Counted from the first letter of the stretch, positions 1-12,150 are shown. The stretch: DNA of 64,000 bases from Chaunax sp. Z400 (GCA_037577475.1 CM075184.1:31209094-31273093), one strand, 5' to 3'. A program made the numbers and translations. The notes: generated from the sequence alone by a model not told the origin.

Positions 1-18
1 TTTCTTTTCTTCTTTCAG

Positions 19-87
19 GCTGATTCCAACAAGACCAGGATTGACGAGGCCAACCAGCGTGCTACAAAGATGTTGGGCAGTGGCTAA
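19..87 (+). CDS. snap25: SNAP-25, last coding exon (partial gene)
   Basis: This is the C-terminal exon of the synaptic t-SNARE SNAP-25, which pairs with syntaxin and synaptobrevin to drive vesicle fusion at the presynaptic membrane. A pyrimidine tract ending in CAG at 16-18 is the splice acceptor. The exon opens in phase 0 and encodes 22 residues, starting ADSNKTRIDEANQR and ending TKMLGSG before TAA at 85-87. This is the highly conserved end of the second SNARE helix. The rest of the gene lies left of the window. Fish carry two snap25 paralogues with the same C-terminus, so the sequence cannot say which one this is. Confidence 0.93.
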   Translation, partial: ADSNKTRIDEANQRATKMLGSG

Positions 88-1390
88 ACTGCAGTGAAAA
101 GTGCTTTTATCCCCATTTAACCCCAAACACCCTGAAAAATAACAACACCAACACCAACCAAACCCAGCCCCCAACACCAATGGCCCAGCGCCCACTTCCT
201 ATGCTCGACAGCAGGCGCTGCAACATCATGCTTTTATTGTGATACTTGTAGAGGTTTGCACACATGCACATATCATCATACACCCTCTCAATCCTGCTCA
301 TCATTTCCCTCCAGCTCTTCCCTCCCCTTGTTGTCAGTATTGTTCTGTGTTGTCGCTCTTTTGATTTTGTTAAGAATAGTTCTGTCACACATTCAAACTC
401 TCTCCACGCTGTACATAGTGCTTCTTAAATGGCTTCATTGATCTAGATCAGTTGACCTGTTTTCTTCAACAGCATTTTTTTTAAAGGTCTGTCTGTAACA
501 TAAACTGTATGTACCAAGATGTCCTTCCCCCATGTGAGTATTCTGGTGTTGACACACTGTGTATCCATCTTTTAAGATGTCGTGATGCTACATGATGAGG
601 CCATAGTGATTTACCATGATAATAGTGAACATGCAGCCCTCACAGCTTAATATAATCTTAATAACCTAGTGAATCATGGATACTCAGTAATGTCTCTGTT
701 GGTATACGGATGAAAACGTGGCTATTTGTTCCTGACTGTTAGTGTATTTTACCAATTCTAATGACGAAGCAGTATTAATGCAATTTGATGCTATTGATTG
801 TATAGTTTATATATTTTCCTCAGGGAGCTAAATCCGACCATTCAAAAGAAAGGGTTGAATATTTGATCGATTCTATGTAATTCATAAAAACGTTATCATA
901 ATCAGTGCATATGCAGTTATTTGCATTTGTTTGTGGTCTGAACAACATTGTTGATGACCCTTGTTTATCACAAATATATTGGGCATTAACCATAAGAGTT
1001 AGCGTTGTGATAAAGAAGGGAGGTCAGAGTTCAACAGCAACCTATTCAACTGTTAGGAAAAGTCATGGTGGGGTCAACAACCAACCTTCACATGCAAGGC
1101 CAGACTGCTTTAACCCATAATTCAACCCTTGCAATATCAAGTTGTGCATTAAGTGTGTTATGCATGTCTATCCGCTGCTAGAAGACACTGAATAATTAAT
1201 TTATCCAGGCAAAAATATCCTTACATGGCAACGGCATGCTACATATGTAGGCCACGCAGAGGAGAGGCCCATATTTATCTACAATAGTGCCACTCTTTTT
1301 GTTCAATGTCTCTTTACCTTTCCAGACTGTGACCATCACTGTAAATTAATACCTTGGAAAATGCCAATAAAACCATTATAAGTGTAGAAC
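88..1390 (+). other. snap25: snap25 3' untranslated region
   Basis: Noncoding, AT-rich sequence follows the snap25 stop. The first convincing polyadenylation signal is AATAAA at 1366-1371, giving a 3'UTR of about 1.3 kb, plausible for this neuronal gene. No sustained reading frame or structured RNA was recognised. The 3' end is inferred from the signal alone. Confidence 0.6.
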
Positions 1391-3659
1391 CAAGAAAACC
1401 TGAGCCTCCATTTATTTTTATGGCTTTCAATAGTGGTTTGAGTCATGATCTTGTGTAACTCATCAAGCTGAGGGGAACCAAGACAGGCCTGATCAAAAGT
1501 ACAAATTACATTTTGGTCAACCTCACCAAAAAGATAGAAAAATACACTGAATGTAAAATAAACTGAGTGCAGTTTTTGTAGAAGCAGCAGAGTTGTTGTT
1601 GTTTTTTATTTTGGACTGCAATGAGAATTCAAGATTCAAAAGTAAAAATTCTGACTTTTTTTTGTTGCACTTCAAAGATTATGAAATTTCTAAGGCTGAT
1701 CACACTTATGATAATCTGAGCATTGAGTTGATGTTGTTATCAACAATGACATAGCTTCACGTCCTTAAAAACATCAGCGTTAAATTATGAATGCAAGAAT
1801 TTAAACAGCAGAACCTTGTCTATAAATGTAAGAACTACGTTGTACTCTTCTGCTGTCAAAAGGATCATGTGACATATTCACAGTGAGCGCTATGGTGATC
1901 AGAATCAGAGCTTCAATGAGGATAAATATCCAGTGGGAACTGGGAACATAAGACACATCTATGAACACATCAGGAGATGCCCCCCCCCCTGGGATGAACT
2001 GCTAAGAGAGTGCCTTAGGGAGCTGGAGACAGAGGATGAGGAGGAGGAAGAGGAAGAGGAAATATGGAAAACCAAAACCCCTCTATTGGATATGGTATCA
2101 TCAGCAGGTATAGAGGACTTTGCTCACATCAACAAATCAGCCTTATAGACGCCACACAGGCGCTGTTCATGGCAGCACAAGGGTCTAATACAGCAGACGG
2201 GAGCCAAGTGTGCAGGCTGGGGTAGCATACAATAAGAGGCATAACCCAAGACCAAGAAAAAAAAATTCATTTTGCTTTCTTTGCGCTCTGAGAGGTTAAA
2301 TATATGGCTAAAAATATGCTGTGTCAACACAAATATTCAAGCACAAGTGAGAAGCATGGAAGACAATAAAGAGGGACGTGATACGGAGGGAAAGAGACAA
2401 AGATACAGAGGAAGAAGTGCAGTCACACATTTCACTAATGGATGTCTACTGTGGTGCCCTGGGCTTAGGAGGATTAGAGTTTACCAAGTCACTAAGAACA
2501 CTGCCACACACACACACAGAATCACACACAAAAACTTGTATCAACAGCAGATACACACAACAGGGTAATCCGCTATACCTTGGTTATACATCCATTACAA
2601 TGCCCTTTGTACAGTGTTGTGAGTGTTTTCATACACACAAAGTCAAATAAAATGGATGACTTTTATCATTCATGTTCTCAAGATAAAAAATAAAATCCTT
2701 TTTCTATATAATCATTTGTGATTTGTCACATTATTTCCCCCTGAAATATTACATTGGGATGATTTCTCTCAGTTCTTCATGTCCCCACATTCACTTATTT
2801 ATGGAAGTCATTTGCTGCTGAACCAATACAGAACACAAATTTGCTTAGTTGTATGCTGAGGAGCCCAGTGTGTATTTTTAAATCACGGGCTCCCTCTGCT
2901 GGCAACATTCGGCCGTGCACTACATTTTCTCATTTAAACTCTAAAGTGAGGAGCACTCCTTCAATTTTACACATGATGTTGACTTTTCTCATCATGAGGA
3001 GTACTGTAGGGCCTGTGAGAACAGTTGTACAATATATTTTTGGTTCATGAGGAGCTAAAATAGTCTATCTGATGATCTCATCAGGCTTCAGATTTTGTAA
3101 TAGCCTGCAATGCAAACTGGGATTATTGGGGGTCTTTATCAGAGAGAGAGGGTCTGATGGGTTCAAGTTTTATGATGGAAACTGTTGCATCTTGTGTTTG
3201 AGGGGGCATAGGTGGATACTAGGGGCAACAAGTCAATATATTTTTCCCTCTGCTGCTACAACAAATACACAAACCAACATTCTTTTGAATAACCTGAGTC
3301 CTCAGAATGTTTTGATTGCTGCCCCAAACTCCCTTTCCCAGACACCTTCTGACAATGTGATGTAAATTAAAATATTGAGCCGTCATGAATTATTGTAAAA
3401 GGTTCAAGGCCTATTTTACCCTAAATCATGATCATTGCTTTTAAGACTGAGACTGACGATAGCATATTAGTGTTAAAGTTGCAGGGGGAAAAAATGACTT
3501 TCCATTTTAACCCTTGTATCTAAAAATATTCGTATAGTGTAAATAACCATTTGCGATACTGCTAAATAAAGTGAAAGACACTGTGGTGAATAGATGGCTT
3601 GAAAAACAAATGAATTTAAATTATCTGTATAATTATTTTCATATTTGTCAAAATCATAG
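1391..3659. other. snap25-cox5a intergenic region, no gene seen
   Basis: About 2.3 kb between the snap25 poly(A) signal and the cox5a promoter. It holds AT-rich unique-looking DNA, a C9 run near 1981, a GAG/GAA-rich purine patch at about 2025-2065 and a short CA run near 2507. Short open frames occur (for example 1933-2148), but none has recognisable similarity or splice context, so none is called. Confidence 0.6.
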
Positions 3660-3839
3660 CCCGTAACTCGCTCTCAGTCAGGGTAGAACGTGATGGAGAG
3701 ACTGACCAATCAGCAGGTCGACGTAAAGCCTTCGGCTATTTCCGTCAGTCATGTGACCATCCTCGTCCTCATCACCGTGTCTGTCCGTCTAGCGTCTCTC
3801 TCTTTATCACACCGCACGGTTAGCACCTACCGCGGTACC
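3660..3839 (+). promoter_or_regulatory. cox5a: cox5a promoter / 5'UTR
   Basis: This stretch before the cox5a ATG has more CpG than its surroundings. It contains a CCAAT box (GACCAATCAG at 3704-3713) and a USF/MITF-type E-box (GTCATGTGAC at 3748-3757). There is no TATA box at a sensible distance, as expected for a housekeeping respiratory-chain gene. The transcription start itself cannot be placed. Confidence 0.5.
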
Positions 3840-4871
3840 ATGTTCCGAGCCGTGTTCCGACTGTCAGCCACAGGGGTACGGAGTCTGGTTCGGTCAAGAC
3901 CCTGCTACTCAGGTAGGTTGTCCGTTTTATAGGTCCCGTGAAAAACCGTGGAGATGAATAACGTTAAGCTTAGTCGGCTAGCCGCCTAGCATTGCTACTA
4001 CCGGGTGTGTGTTAAAGATAGCGTTGGGTGACATTGATTAATTTTTATAATTAGCTGTCTTTGTGGCCTTGAACTGAACATTTTCGTGTATTCCAGACAT
4101 TCGTGAAATATTTTAAATGAAGAAGCGCGAAATGAATTTGAGTAAAAATGTCACGACCTTGTGTTGACCCTCCTTAGTTTGTTCAAGAGTGTCGCGGACC
4201 GCAGTTTATACGCAATTTATATCAACACGCTGCGAAGTCTAACTCAGATCATATAATTTAATGTACATAGGCATGTTCTAAATGTACTCTTTTGTACAAC
4301 CCGGAAGTCTGTAATAAAGTAGTTTGTGACGTGTTTGAAGCTATTATTCTCCTAAATGAACTGTCATCAATTCACCTGTTCAGTCGTCACTTGTTAGCTT
4401 TCATTATATGGGAATCTGTGCAGACTGTAGCTGATACTGTGTAATCCACTCTATTTAGTTCCAAGAATTCTGTATATATCTATTTCATGTTAGACAATAA
4501 GATCTTTCTTTAGTGTCGACGTGATCTATTGAGGATATGAGATAGTTGAACTTGGATGTACTGTATTGGAATTGCTGTGTTTACTGAAGTGACGTCATGA
4601 CCCACGTTGTCTCTGGCAGTGGAAGGCAAATCAATGGATGATCATAACAAAGTAGTCAACATAGTGGTCGAGCATAATATGTATATGTGACTAAGCCTCC
4701 AACTTGATCCTGGGATTGGTATGTGGTCAAGCTTGGAACCAAAAAATGGGACTTGCACTTTATGGATTATCTGTGAGATGGATGGCTGACCCGAAGAAAA
4801 TATCTTATTGAAACCCCTCTAGTGAGTTTAGCCATGACTCTATGCGAGCATTTAATTCTTTAAAGGCTTAT

Positions 4872-4903
<32 letters not shown>

Positions 4904-5296
4904 TATATATATTTATATTTTTATATATATTTATATTTTTATATATATTTATATATATATATTTATATATATATTTATATATATATATTTATATATATAT
5001 TTATATATATATATTTATATATATATTTATATATATATTTATATATATATTTATATATATATATTTATATATATATATATTTTTATATATTTATATTTAT
5101 ATATATTTATATATATTTTTTTTTAATATATATATATTTTTTTATATATATATATTTATATATATATTTTTATATATTTATATATATATATTTATATATA
5201 TTTTTATATATATATATATTTATATATATATTTTTATATATTTATATATATATATTTATATATATTTTTATATATATATATATTTATATATATATT

Positions 5297-5328
<32 letters not shown>

Positions 5329-5454
5329 TATATATGTATATTTATATATGTATATTTATATATGTATTTATATATGTATATATATATTTATGTATATATT
5401 TATATATATATTTATATATGTATATATATATATGTATATATATACATACATATA

Positions 5455-5525
<71 letters not shown>

Positions 5526-7546
5526 CTTCTACCTCACTTGCCAGTGTTGGTGTCAGAATCACATACATGACACAAAAGTGGAAAGGTGGCCGAGGCATGA
5601 ACCCACTGAGGTAGAAGTAGGGGGGGTGGTTGTTCTGCTTTTCAGTTCCGGTTCTTTGCGATTCTCGGTTCCGGTTCTTTGAGGGGCAGGGTCAAAAAAA
5701 GGACACATGCTTATTTTTGAATGGCTTATTCATATATTCGTGTAACGCTGTGGGATCACTGCCCCTTGCCTTCCCAGCAGTAAAACTGGCTACTAGTGTG
5801 ATGTAATGTAATACAGGAAGCATTTTGTTAGGATTTCACGTTTAAATTTAAAGCTGTTGATCCAGCATTCATCCATTCACACACACACACATTCTTACAC
5901 TGGTATGCAAAGGCCTCCGTGCAAGACATGGTAACACTCACACACCAATGGAGGAGCCATCGGGGGTGATTTGGGCTCAGTCTTTTTGACATATAGACTG
6001 CAGGAACTGATGAACGAACCTCTGATCTTCTGATGAGTGGTCGACTGCTCTACCTCCTGATCTGCAGCTGCTCCAATCGCTATAATTTATAGATCTGTAT
6101 CATTGCATCTACAACTTCTGAATTGGTTTCACAGACCAACAGCATCAGCAGGTCTGATAAATGCAACATAGCTGAAAGTGTCCTTGTGGGACCTGATTTT
6201 AATTTAAGTTACTGAAAGTGTGTAATTAACTGCTACTTTCCACTGAGACTAAGGCATCCTCTGCATTTTGTAATTAAAACTATGAAAGAGGAACAATACA
6301 TCTGGTATCCACATTTGGGCAAAGTAATAATCTTATTTACTAGTCCTTTAACAACTATTTTTTTTTAAATCAAATAAATCTCCATCTCTGTCTTGTGTTT
6401 CCAGCCCCGTTAGCCTCCAGATGTTACTCCCATGGCAAAGTGGAGTCAGATGAGGAGTTTGATTCCCGTTGGGTCACTTACTTCAGCAAACCCGACATCG
6501 ATGCCTGGGAGCTAAGGAAAGGTGACAGACATTTTGTGCTTTTTGCTCTCTAAAGATGTGTCCTTTGTCCTCGTGCTCCCAGCTTTGTCGTTGCTATGAC
6601 GAGTGCAGCACCCATTTAAAGAGTGCGTGTTCAGAATGGGCTGATTGTTTGGCTTCTGGTATTACTGCTTTCTCTTTCTTTTGGGTACCCAAAATTCATT
6701 TTGCTGTTGCCCCAGCAATTCTTCTTCGTCTTCTTCTTCTCCAAAATAAACTGGGGCTGTGCCGACTGACGTCTATTGTGAGCCCCCCCCCCCCCCCCCA
6801 CTATCTTCCCTGATTTCAGAGCACACCATGGTTCATTTATCCTTTTTCTCCAGCTGTTATTACCTTGTCATCTCACCCCTGTGTATCTCACTCACTGAGT
6901 TAGCTGAGCTCTGCTGCTGACAGAATCATTCAGTCAAAATATCAGACTTTTAGAAAGTACATTTGGTCTAATTATTTTGGTTATTGTAATGCCCCAAGTT
7001 GTCCAGCAGTGGTAGTACAGGGGTTTAATTCCCACTAGAACTTCTTATACTAGCAATGTATGTGTTCCTGTCATATTTCTGTTTGCTCATATTATCATTA
7101 TTAGTATTATTGCGGAATCATAGCAATACATTTTAACCCAAAGGCATGAACACCCTGATTGGATATGACCTCGTACCCGAGGCCAAGATCCTGGATTCGG
7201 CACTACGGGCTTGCCGAAGACTGAATGACCTGGCCAGCGCCATCCGTATCCTTGAGGCTATTAAGGTGAGCAGACGTCCCTTCATATGATCACAGAAGGT
7301 CTTCAGTAAGCTTTTTAGTCACACTCTGTTTCAGTGGTGATGTGTGACTTCTGACGGACCCACTGCTTGCTGTCTGTGACAGAATGCTCGTCATTTGTGT
7401 TTGACCTTTTTGTGTGTGTGTGTGTTTTGCAGGACAAAGCGGGTCCTCACAAAGATATCTATCCCTACCTGATCCAGGAGCTGAAGCCCACCCTGTCAGA
7501 ACTCGGCATCTCAACACCAGAAGAGCTGGGCATTGACAAGTTGTAG
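3840..7546 (+). CDS. cox5a: Cytochrome c oxidase subunit 5A, mitochondrial
   Basis: Nuclear-encoded matrix-side subunit of respiratory complex IV. Coding exons are 3840-3912, 6405-6521, 7144-7265 and 7433-7546, all with GT-AG borders and consistent phases. Together they give 426 nt, or 141 residues. Residues 1-32 form an Arg/Ser-rich mitochondrial presequence. The predicted mature protein starts at Ser33 (SHGKVESDEEFDSRWVTYF) and is 109 residues, the same as the human mature chain. Conserved segments include DIDAWELRKGMNTL, ACRRLNDLASAIRILE and DKAGPHKDIYPYLIQEL, ending IDKL. A noncoding exon from 7736 follows a donor at 7556, with AATAAA at 7833-7838. Intron 1 contains a large AT repeat. Exons 3-5 lie inside duplication unit A, and a broken second copy of them is at 14426-15098. 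Confidence 0.96.
4868..5524. repeat. AT-rich microsatellite (TA/TTTA) in cox5a intron 1
   Basis: About 650 bp consists almost wholly of (TA)n interrupted by TTT/TTTT and later TG steps, ending in a pure (TA)n run at about 5462-5522. Apparent open frames here, all Tyr/Ile repeats on both strands, are artefacts of the repeat. Long TA tracts are self-complementary and length-unstable, so the true length may differ from that assembled. Confidence 0.9.
5877..6075. repeat. Teleost dispersed repeat remnant
   Basis: After a short CA run, this stretch carries phrases resembling the common fish interspersed repeat that mentions lost cues such as TTGACATATAGACTGCAGG and TGGTCGACTGCTCTACCTCC. Related segments lie at about 36180-36395 and 56285-56440 in this window. 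The assignment rests on those internal matches and general recognition. The exact family is not resolved. Confidence 0.4.
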
Positions 7547-8104
7547 ACTGACCAGGTGAGACTGCACTATATACCATATACTTGGGAAGGTGTTGTGGAC
7601 ACTTGCTTGGAGCTTAAGCACCGATGCTGCTTCAGATCCTATATATATATACGTATGCTGGCCTACTTACTCCATGAATGCACAGTAGATCATCACTGCT
7701 ATTGCTTGCTGCTCATTGTTTTTCTCTTTCCTCAGGTCATTTCAAGAGATGGATCTCCTGATTCTCTTCTGTCAAATATGTCTATATTGTGAATTAATTC
7801 CATGCTGTCCTGTGGTACAAAATGGTGGACCTAATAAAGAAAACCAATAATTGAAGAATGTTTTTTGTTAACTACAAATACTGTAGTATTATTAGATACA
7901 TATTAACAATACATTAATTAACAATTAATTCTGAAAAAGTTGTGACTGAACTGCAGCACAGGACCAGGTCCCTTTATTGCTGCTTGCAATCATCTTCATT
8001 GGGATCAATTTTGCTGCCACATTTTTTTTTTTGCCCTGATTAACTTTGCATCGTCTCTCCAAACTAGAAGAAACCACAAATCCATTTGAACAGTGGCTCT
8101 CACA

Positions 8105-8110
8105 TTTATT
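8105..8110 (-). terminator. glo1: glo1 copy A polyadenylation signal
   Basis: TTTATT on the + strand is AATAAA on the minus strand, about 290 bp past the glo1-A stop. The convergent cox5a signal lies at 7833-7838, so the two genes end tail to tail about 270 bp apart. The equivalent signal for copy B is at 16501-16506. Confidence 0.5.
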
Positions 8111-8400
8111 ACAAAGAAATACTGCTTTACTCCAGCATTACTTTTTGAAGACACATACAAACTGATGATGGCAGACGAACTCAACAGCTACACAAAGTAG
8201 TAGCTATCCGTAGCAAATAAATCTTATTTATTGATCAGTCCAGCCCATAGCAGTGCACTCTGATCGTATGCAAGTGATTCTGCTCTGGTTTTCATGCACG
8301 TTACTAAATTCTTTGCAAATCCCCAATGTTGTCCTCTCCCAGTGAAGCCACAGCAGGTCTGGCCTGGATGCACAGCAGCAAGGAGCATGTTATAGGAGTT

Positions 8401-11400
8401 TTAGGAGGTAATGGACACCATGCTGTTAGGACTCAGAATCTCAATCCAGTAACCATCAGGGTCCTGAATGAAAGCCAAGCCTTTCATTGTACCTGAGAAC
8501 AAAATAAGAGGGGAGGCGGCAGACAAAGAATTATTATTTTCATGACAGTTCAAGTACAAATACTTATTATGATTATGTTAGTTTGGAGCACAGAAATCTG
8601 CATTCACCATATGCATTGCTTTAATTTTCTTTGGGTGGAGTTGATAAAAGTAAAAAAAGAATAAAAGTCCTGGTAGATTTTGATGCATTGAAGAAGATTT
8701 CAAGAAGCTTAGATTTGATGTAGTTCAGTGTAACAATCAGTAAACAATAACAGGTAGATACCAAATAACAGACCAGTTGCTGGTGATGGTGAATGTTTGT
8801 GTTCTTTATGCAGAATCGCCAGTAGAATAATCCCTGTTAGAAGAAAACTTTCACCTACACTGCTGTTTTCAAGCTATTGTATTATTTTGTATTTTTACTT
8901 CCTGTTTCTCTCAGTGACGAGACAAAGTGTCAGATTTGAACTGTGGGAAGAAAACGGTTTTCTTTACTTGAATGGTTTCAGCCCAAATTCAAATTATTTT
9001 CCATTTTGAAAATATGTTTTAAAATAGGAAATAAATACATTTTTGAGCCTCATATTCACAAATAGGTCACATCTCACCATCATTGGGCTTCTTGACAAAT
9101 GTGACTCCTTGCTGTTCGAACATTTCACAGGCTTTAAAGACATCAGGAACAGCAATTCCAATGTGTCCTGTCAACAAACAGACTGCTGATTATGAATCCA
9201 CACTAAACTTACACATATGCACAGGTTAGCTGAGAATCACAGTGGAGGAGAAGTGGGAGATGTACCACAAAGACTGAATGTCACAAGTGCTAAAGATGCT
9301 ACAGTGCTTTTTGTGAGGATGGCTGAGCATGAGAAAAGACAATGGAGGTAAATTCATCTGTTAATTTAAATGATGGATCTTTCCAAATATGCTGTGTTTC
9401 ATTTTGATGCATGAAGAAGCATTTATAGTAGTTTTATAATCACATCATTTCCCTCTGCATCAGGACCCAATCGAATCGTGGAGTGTCTACAGATTCCCTC
9501 CCTTACATTTATCGACTGCCTTCAGATGAAAGAACCTTTTCTTTTGGGATGACAAAGTCTTTAACTTGTAAATCTCCCTTTCCACAACACTTGTATTGGT
9601 TTTCGTTGTGCATTTTTAAAACAGGGAAGCGGTCTTACCAAAGCCACGTGGATCTGAGTTTCCGTTGTGATAAGACTGGCTCTCATCAGACTCTGAGCCC
9701 CAGTTACTGACAGACAGGAGGGAGGGAAAGGAGGAGGAGGAGGAGGAGCACAGCAAGTGTGAGAGGAAGAGAAGGAGGAGGAGAGAAAAGGAAATAGAGC
9801 CATTTTCAGAGGGATCACAAATGATCATTTTTCAGTAGTTTCTTCAGTTAATAAATGTAAAATGTCTGAGGACTGAAACTAAAGATTATTAAGTTGTCCC
9901 TTCAAAGTGACAATTTTGTGGTCAAATAATATTGTGTTTCAAATGACCAAACTAATTCCGAGACATAAAGCCTTACTGTGTGAGCTTAATAGTGGCTCTT
10001 CTGGAGAAGGTCCAGGACGTCCGGTCCTCCACATTTGTAGGAATCTCCTTTTTGTCCTCGTAGCCCAAGAAGAAGAAAGAGAAATGCATGGAGGGGAAGT
10101 CAAACTTTTGCAGCAGCCTGGAAAATGTGGCACACCAGAGAGAAAAAAAATTCAGTTTATGTATAGGAAACCGTCTCTATAACACGCACAGTCAAAAATA
10201 CTAGAGATCAACTGATACTGGATTTTTATCCCCCCCATGAAAAATGTACATTAGGAACTAAATAATATTGTGCACCTTGTTTGTATTGTTTGGATACTAT
10301 AACCTTAAAGTGGACGTGTCTCGTGTCTCTTCTAAAAATGCACCCAAATGTTTAGAATATGTCTACGTCACCTGGAAGTAAAGACTGATGCAGAGTTCAC
10401 TGAGCTGAAGCCCTCACTAATACTCACGTCATGCCCAGGATTCTGGTGTAGAAATCCAAGGATTTAAGAGGATCTTTAACCCGCAGCATAGTCTGCTGCA
10501 TCAAGAATTCCTAAGACACACAACAGTAGACATTTATAGAAACATAACACTTTAAATCAAGTAGTCTGCAGCAACATTAGGTTATCAGACAAGACTACAC
10601 GATGCAAGCTTAGTGGGGGGGGTTTTAAACTCAAAATGTCTTTCCAAGAGGAGAAATTATTTTAGCAGCTGAAAGCAAACAAAAAAATATTTATATTAAA
10701 AAAACAGACACCACAGCACCACTGAGGGCACATTTTGGTTTAAGCCAAATGAAAAAGCAGAGCCAGATAACTTTGGAGGAAGTCATTTGTCATATTTGCA
10801 GCAAAAAGGTAGGAATCAAAACCGCTAATAGAACAAATCTAGAGAGAAAAAACATCCATTATCCACCACCACACCCAATTCACTGAACCTGGACGGACGG
10901 AGCTGCAGCCACAATTAGCCATTACTGAAGCTTTCAGCAGAGTCTAATTATAAAAGGTGAAAGTGCCAATAAATCTCTTCTTCTCCATGAGGTGTATTTG
11001 TATTATTGATCTGTGATTAGTCTTATCATCACAATTAGTGGTCAGCCAAAATTTCATGATAATGACAGCCCTACCTGGCAGTGATCTTGCACGCTTCACT
11101 CATGGCTCAAAAGTACAGCTTCTGTTGTGAAATGCATAAAAATGAATGTGAGAACAAGTCAAATAAAAATGCAGCCTCCATGTTGGTGAAACAGACCATT
11201 GCATCACTGATCCGCACATTCTATGGTTTTAAAAGTATGAATACCAAACTTCTGCGCTGTGTGTGAGTGTGTGAGTGTGTGTGTGAGTGTGTGTGTGTGT
11301 GTGTGTGAGTGTGTGTGTGTGTGAGTGTGAGTGAGTGTGTGTGTGAGTGTGTGTGTGAGTGTGTGTGTGTGTGAGTGTGTGTGTGTGTGTGTGTGAGTGA

Positions 11401-12150
11401 GTGTGTGTGTGAGTGTGTGTGTGAGTGAGTGTGTGAGTGTGTGTGTGTGTGTGTGAGTGTGTGAGTGTGTGTGTGAGTGTGTGTGTGAGTGTGTGTGTGT
11501 GTTTCACAGCAGGTTGTTATCTCTGCGGCTAGCAACTGCCCTCCTTTCCTGTGCCGTTCCTCCAACAGTGTAAAAATGTCACACATTGCATCCACAGAAA
11601 CTCCTCAAACACACACTGCTGCAACATAACCCTCATCTCCAGACGCCTCTATGCTCCAAACAGCCACAGTTTTACTTCTGGAGCTTCTTAAGTTCAAGAG
11701 CCATTATGGGATGACACAGAAGCAGTTCATTCAACCAAAGAGCAGACGTTGCTCATGTTGCAAGAGAGCTTTCAGTTTTATAACGACATAATTCAGGTCA
11801 AATTATTAGGGATTGAGAGGATGCATTGGTTTTCAACTGATTCGAACAACCAACATAAAGTATATTACAAATCTATGATTCTGTGTAATGTGTGAGAATC
11901 TGCTGGATACACCAGAGTGTGTCGGGTTGTTTGTTTGACTGTTGGCAGGATTACACATGAAATACCAGAAAGATTTTGATTAAACTTGGTAGAAGGGCTG
12001 GGCATGCAGCAATAAAGAACCATTACATTTGAGATGTCTGACAGCAGTTCGGGTTAATTTCCAGAGGAATAATAATCTTACCTTAGTAATTGAGTTTCCA
12101 TCTTTACAAGTCTCTGCGACCGCCTCGTCTGACAGACCTTTGTCGCTCAT
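8401..12150 (-). CDS. glo1: Glyoxalase I (lactoylglutathione lyase), copy A, zinc-ligand mutant
   Basis: Glyoxalase I isomerises the hemithioacetal of methylglyoxal and glutathione to S-lactoylglutathione in the cytosol, using Zn2+. Minus-strand exons, 5' to 3', are 12150-12082, 10510-10428, 10117-9977, 9706-9639, 9167-9078 and 8492-8401. They total 543 nt, or 180 residues, the normal length. The start reads MSDKGLSDEAVAE and the end ILSPNSMVSITS. Zinc ligands Gln29, His122 and Glu168 are present. The fourth ligand, expected Glu95 in the ATIELT motif (human Glu100), is AAG=Lys. Lys152 of the DGKMKG substrate loop is Thr (ACA). Arg62His and Leu65Phe also differ from copy B. The frame and splice sites are intact, so this is either a young inactive duplicate or a protein with a non-catalytic role. 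Splice phases agree throughout. Confidence 0.93.
10704..11075 (+). mobile_element. hAT-type transposon remnant with BED zinc-finger coding (in glo1-A intron 1)
   Basis: The + strand reads a BED-finger-like peptide: HFGLSQMKKQ, then EEVICHICSKKVG, then a TNL segment and closing histidines. This is typical of the N-terminus of hAT-family transposases. The right end (GACAGCCCTA, reverse TAGGGCTGTC) resembles hAT terminal repeats. Homologous copies are at 19091-19399 (by the segmental duplication) and, more diverged, at about 60981-61320. No transposase core is present. Confidence 0.6.
11258..11502 (+). repeat. GT/GA microsatellite in glo1-A intron 1
   Basis: About 245 bp of (GT)n interrupted by GA steps. 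The equivalent array in unit B (19583-19638) is only about 55 bp, a large length difference since the duplication. Open frames of His-Thr repeats on the minus strand are artefacts. Confidence 0.95.
11925..12035 (+). repeat. Dispersed repeat fragment in glo1-A intron 1
   Basis: Contains a segment beginning GGCAGGATTACACATGAAAT and running through AACTTGGTAGAAGGG to AAGAACCATTAC. It is closely related to 37740-37835 in eprs1 intron 11 and to unit B at about 20065-20185. In copy A the repeat stops abruptly at the point where unit B continues, evidence that A suffered a deletion here. Confidence 0.55.

Noticed and set aside
1933..2148. Acidic 71-codon open frame between snap25 and cox5a
   Set aside because: It contains a Glu run from a GAG/GAA repeat and a Pro run from a C tract. 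It has no recognisable family, no splice context and no promoter, so chance is the simpler explanation.
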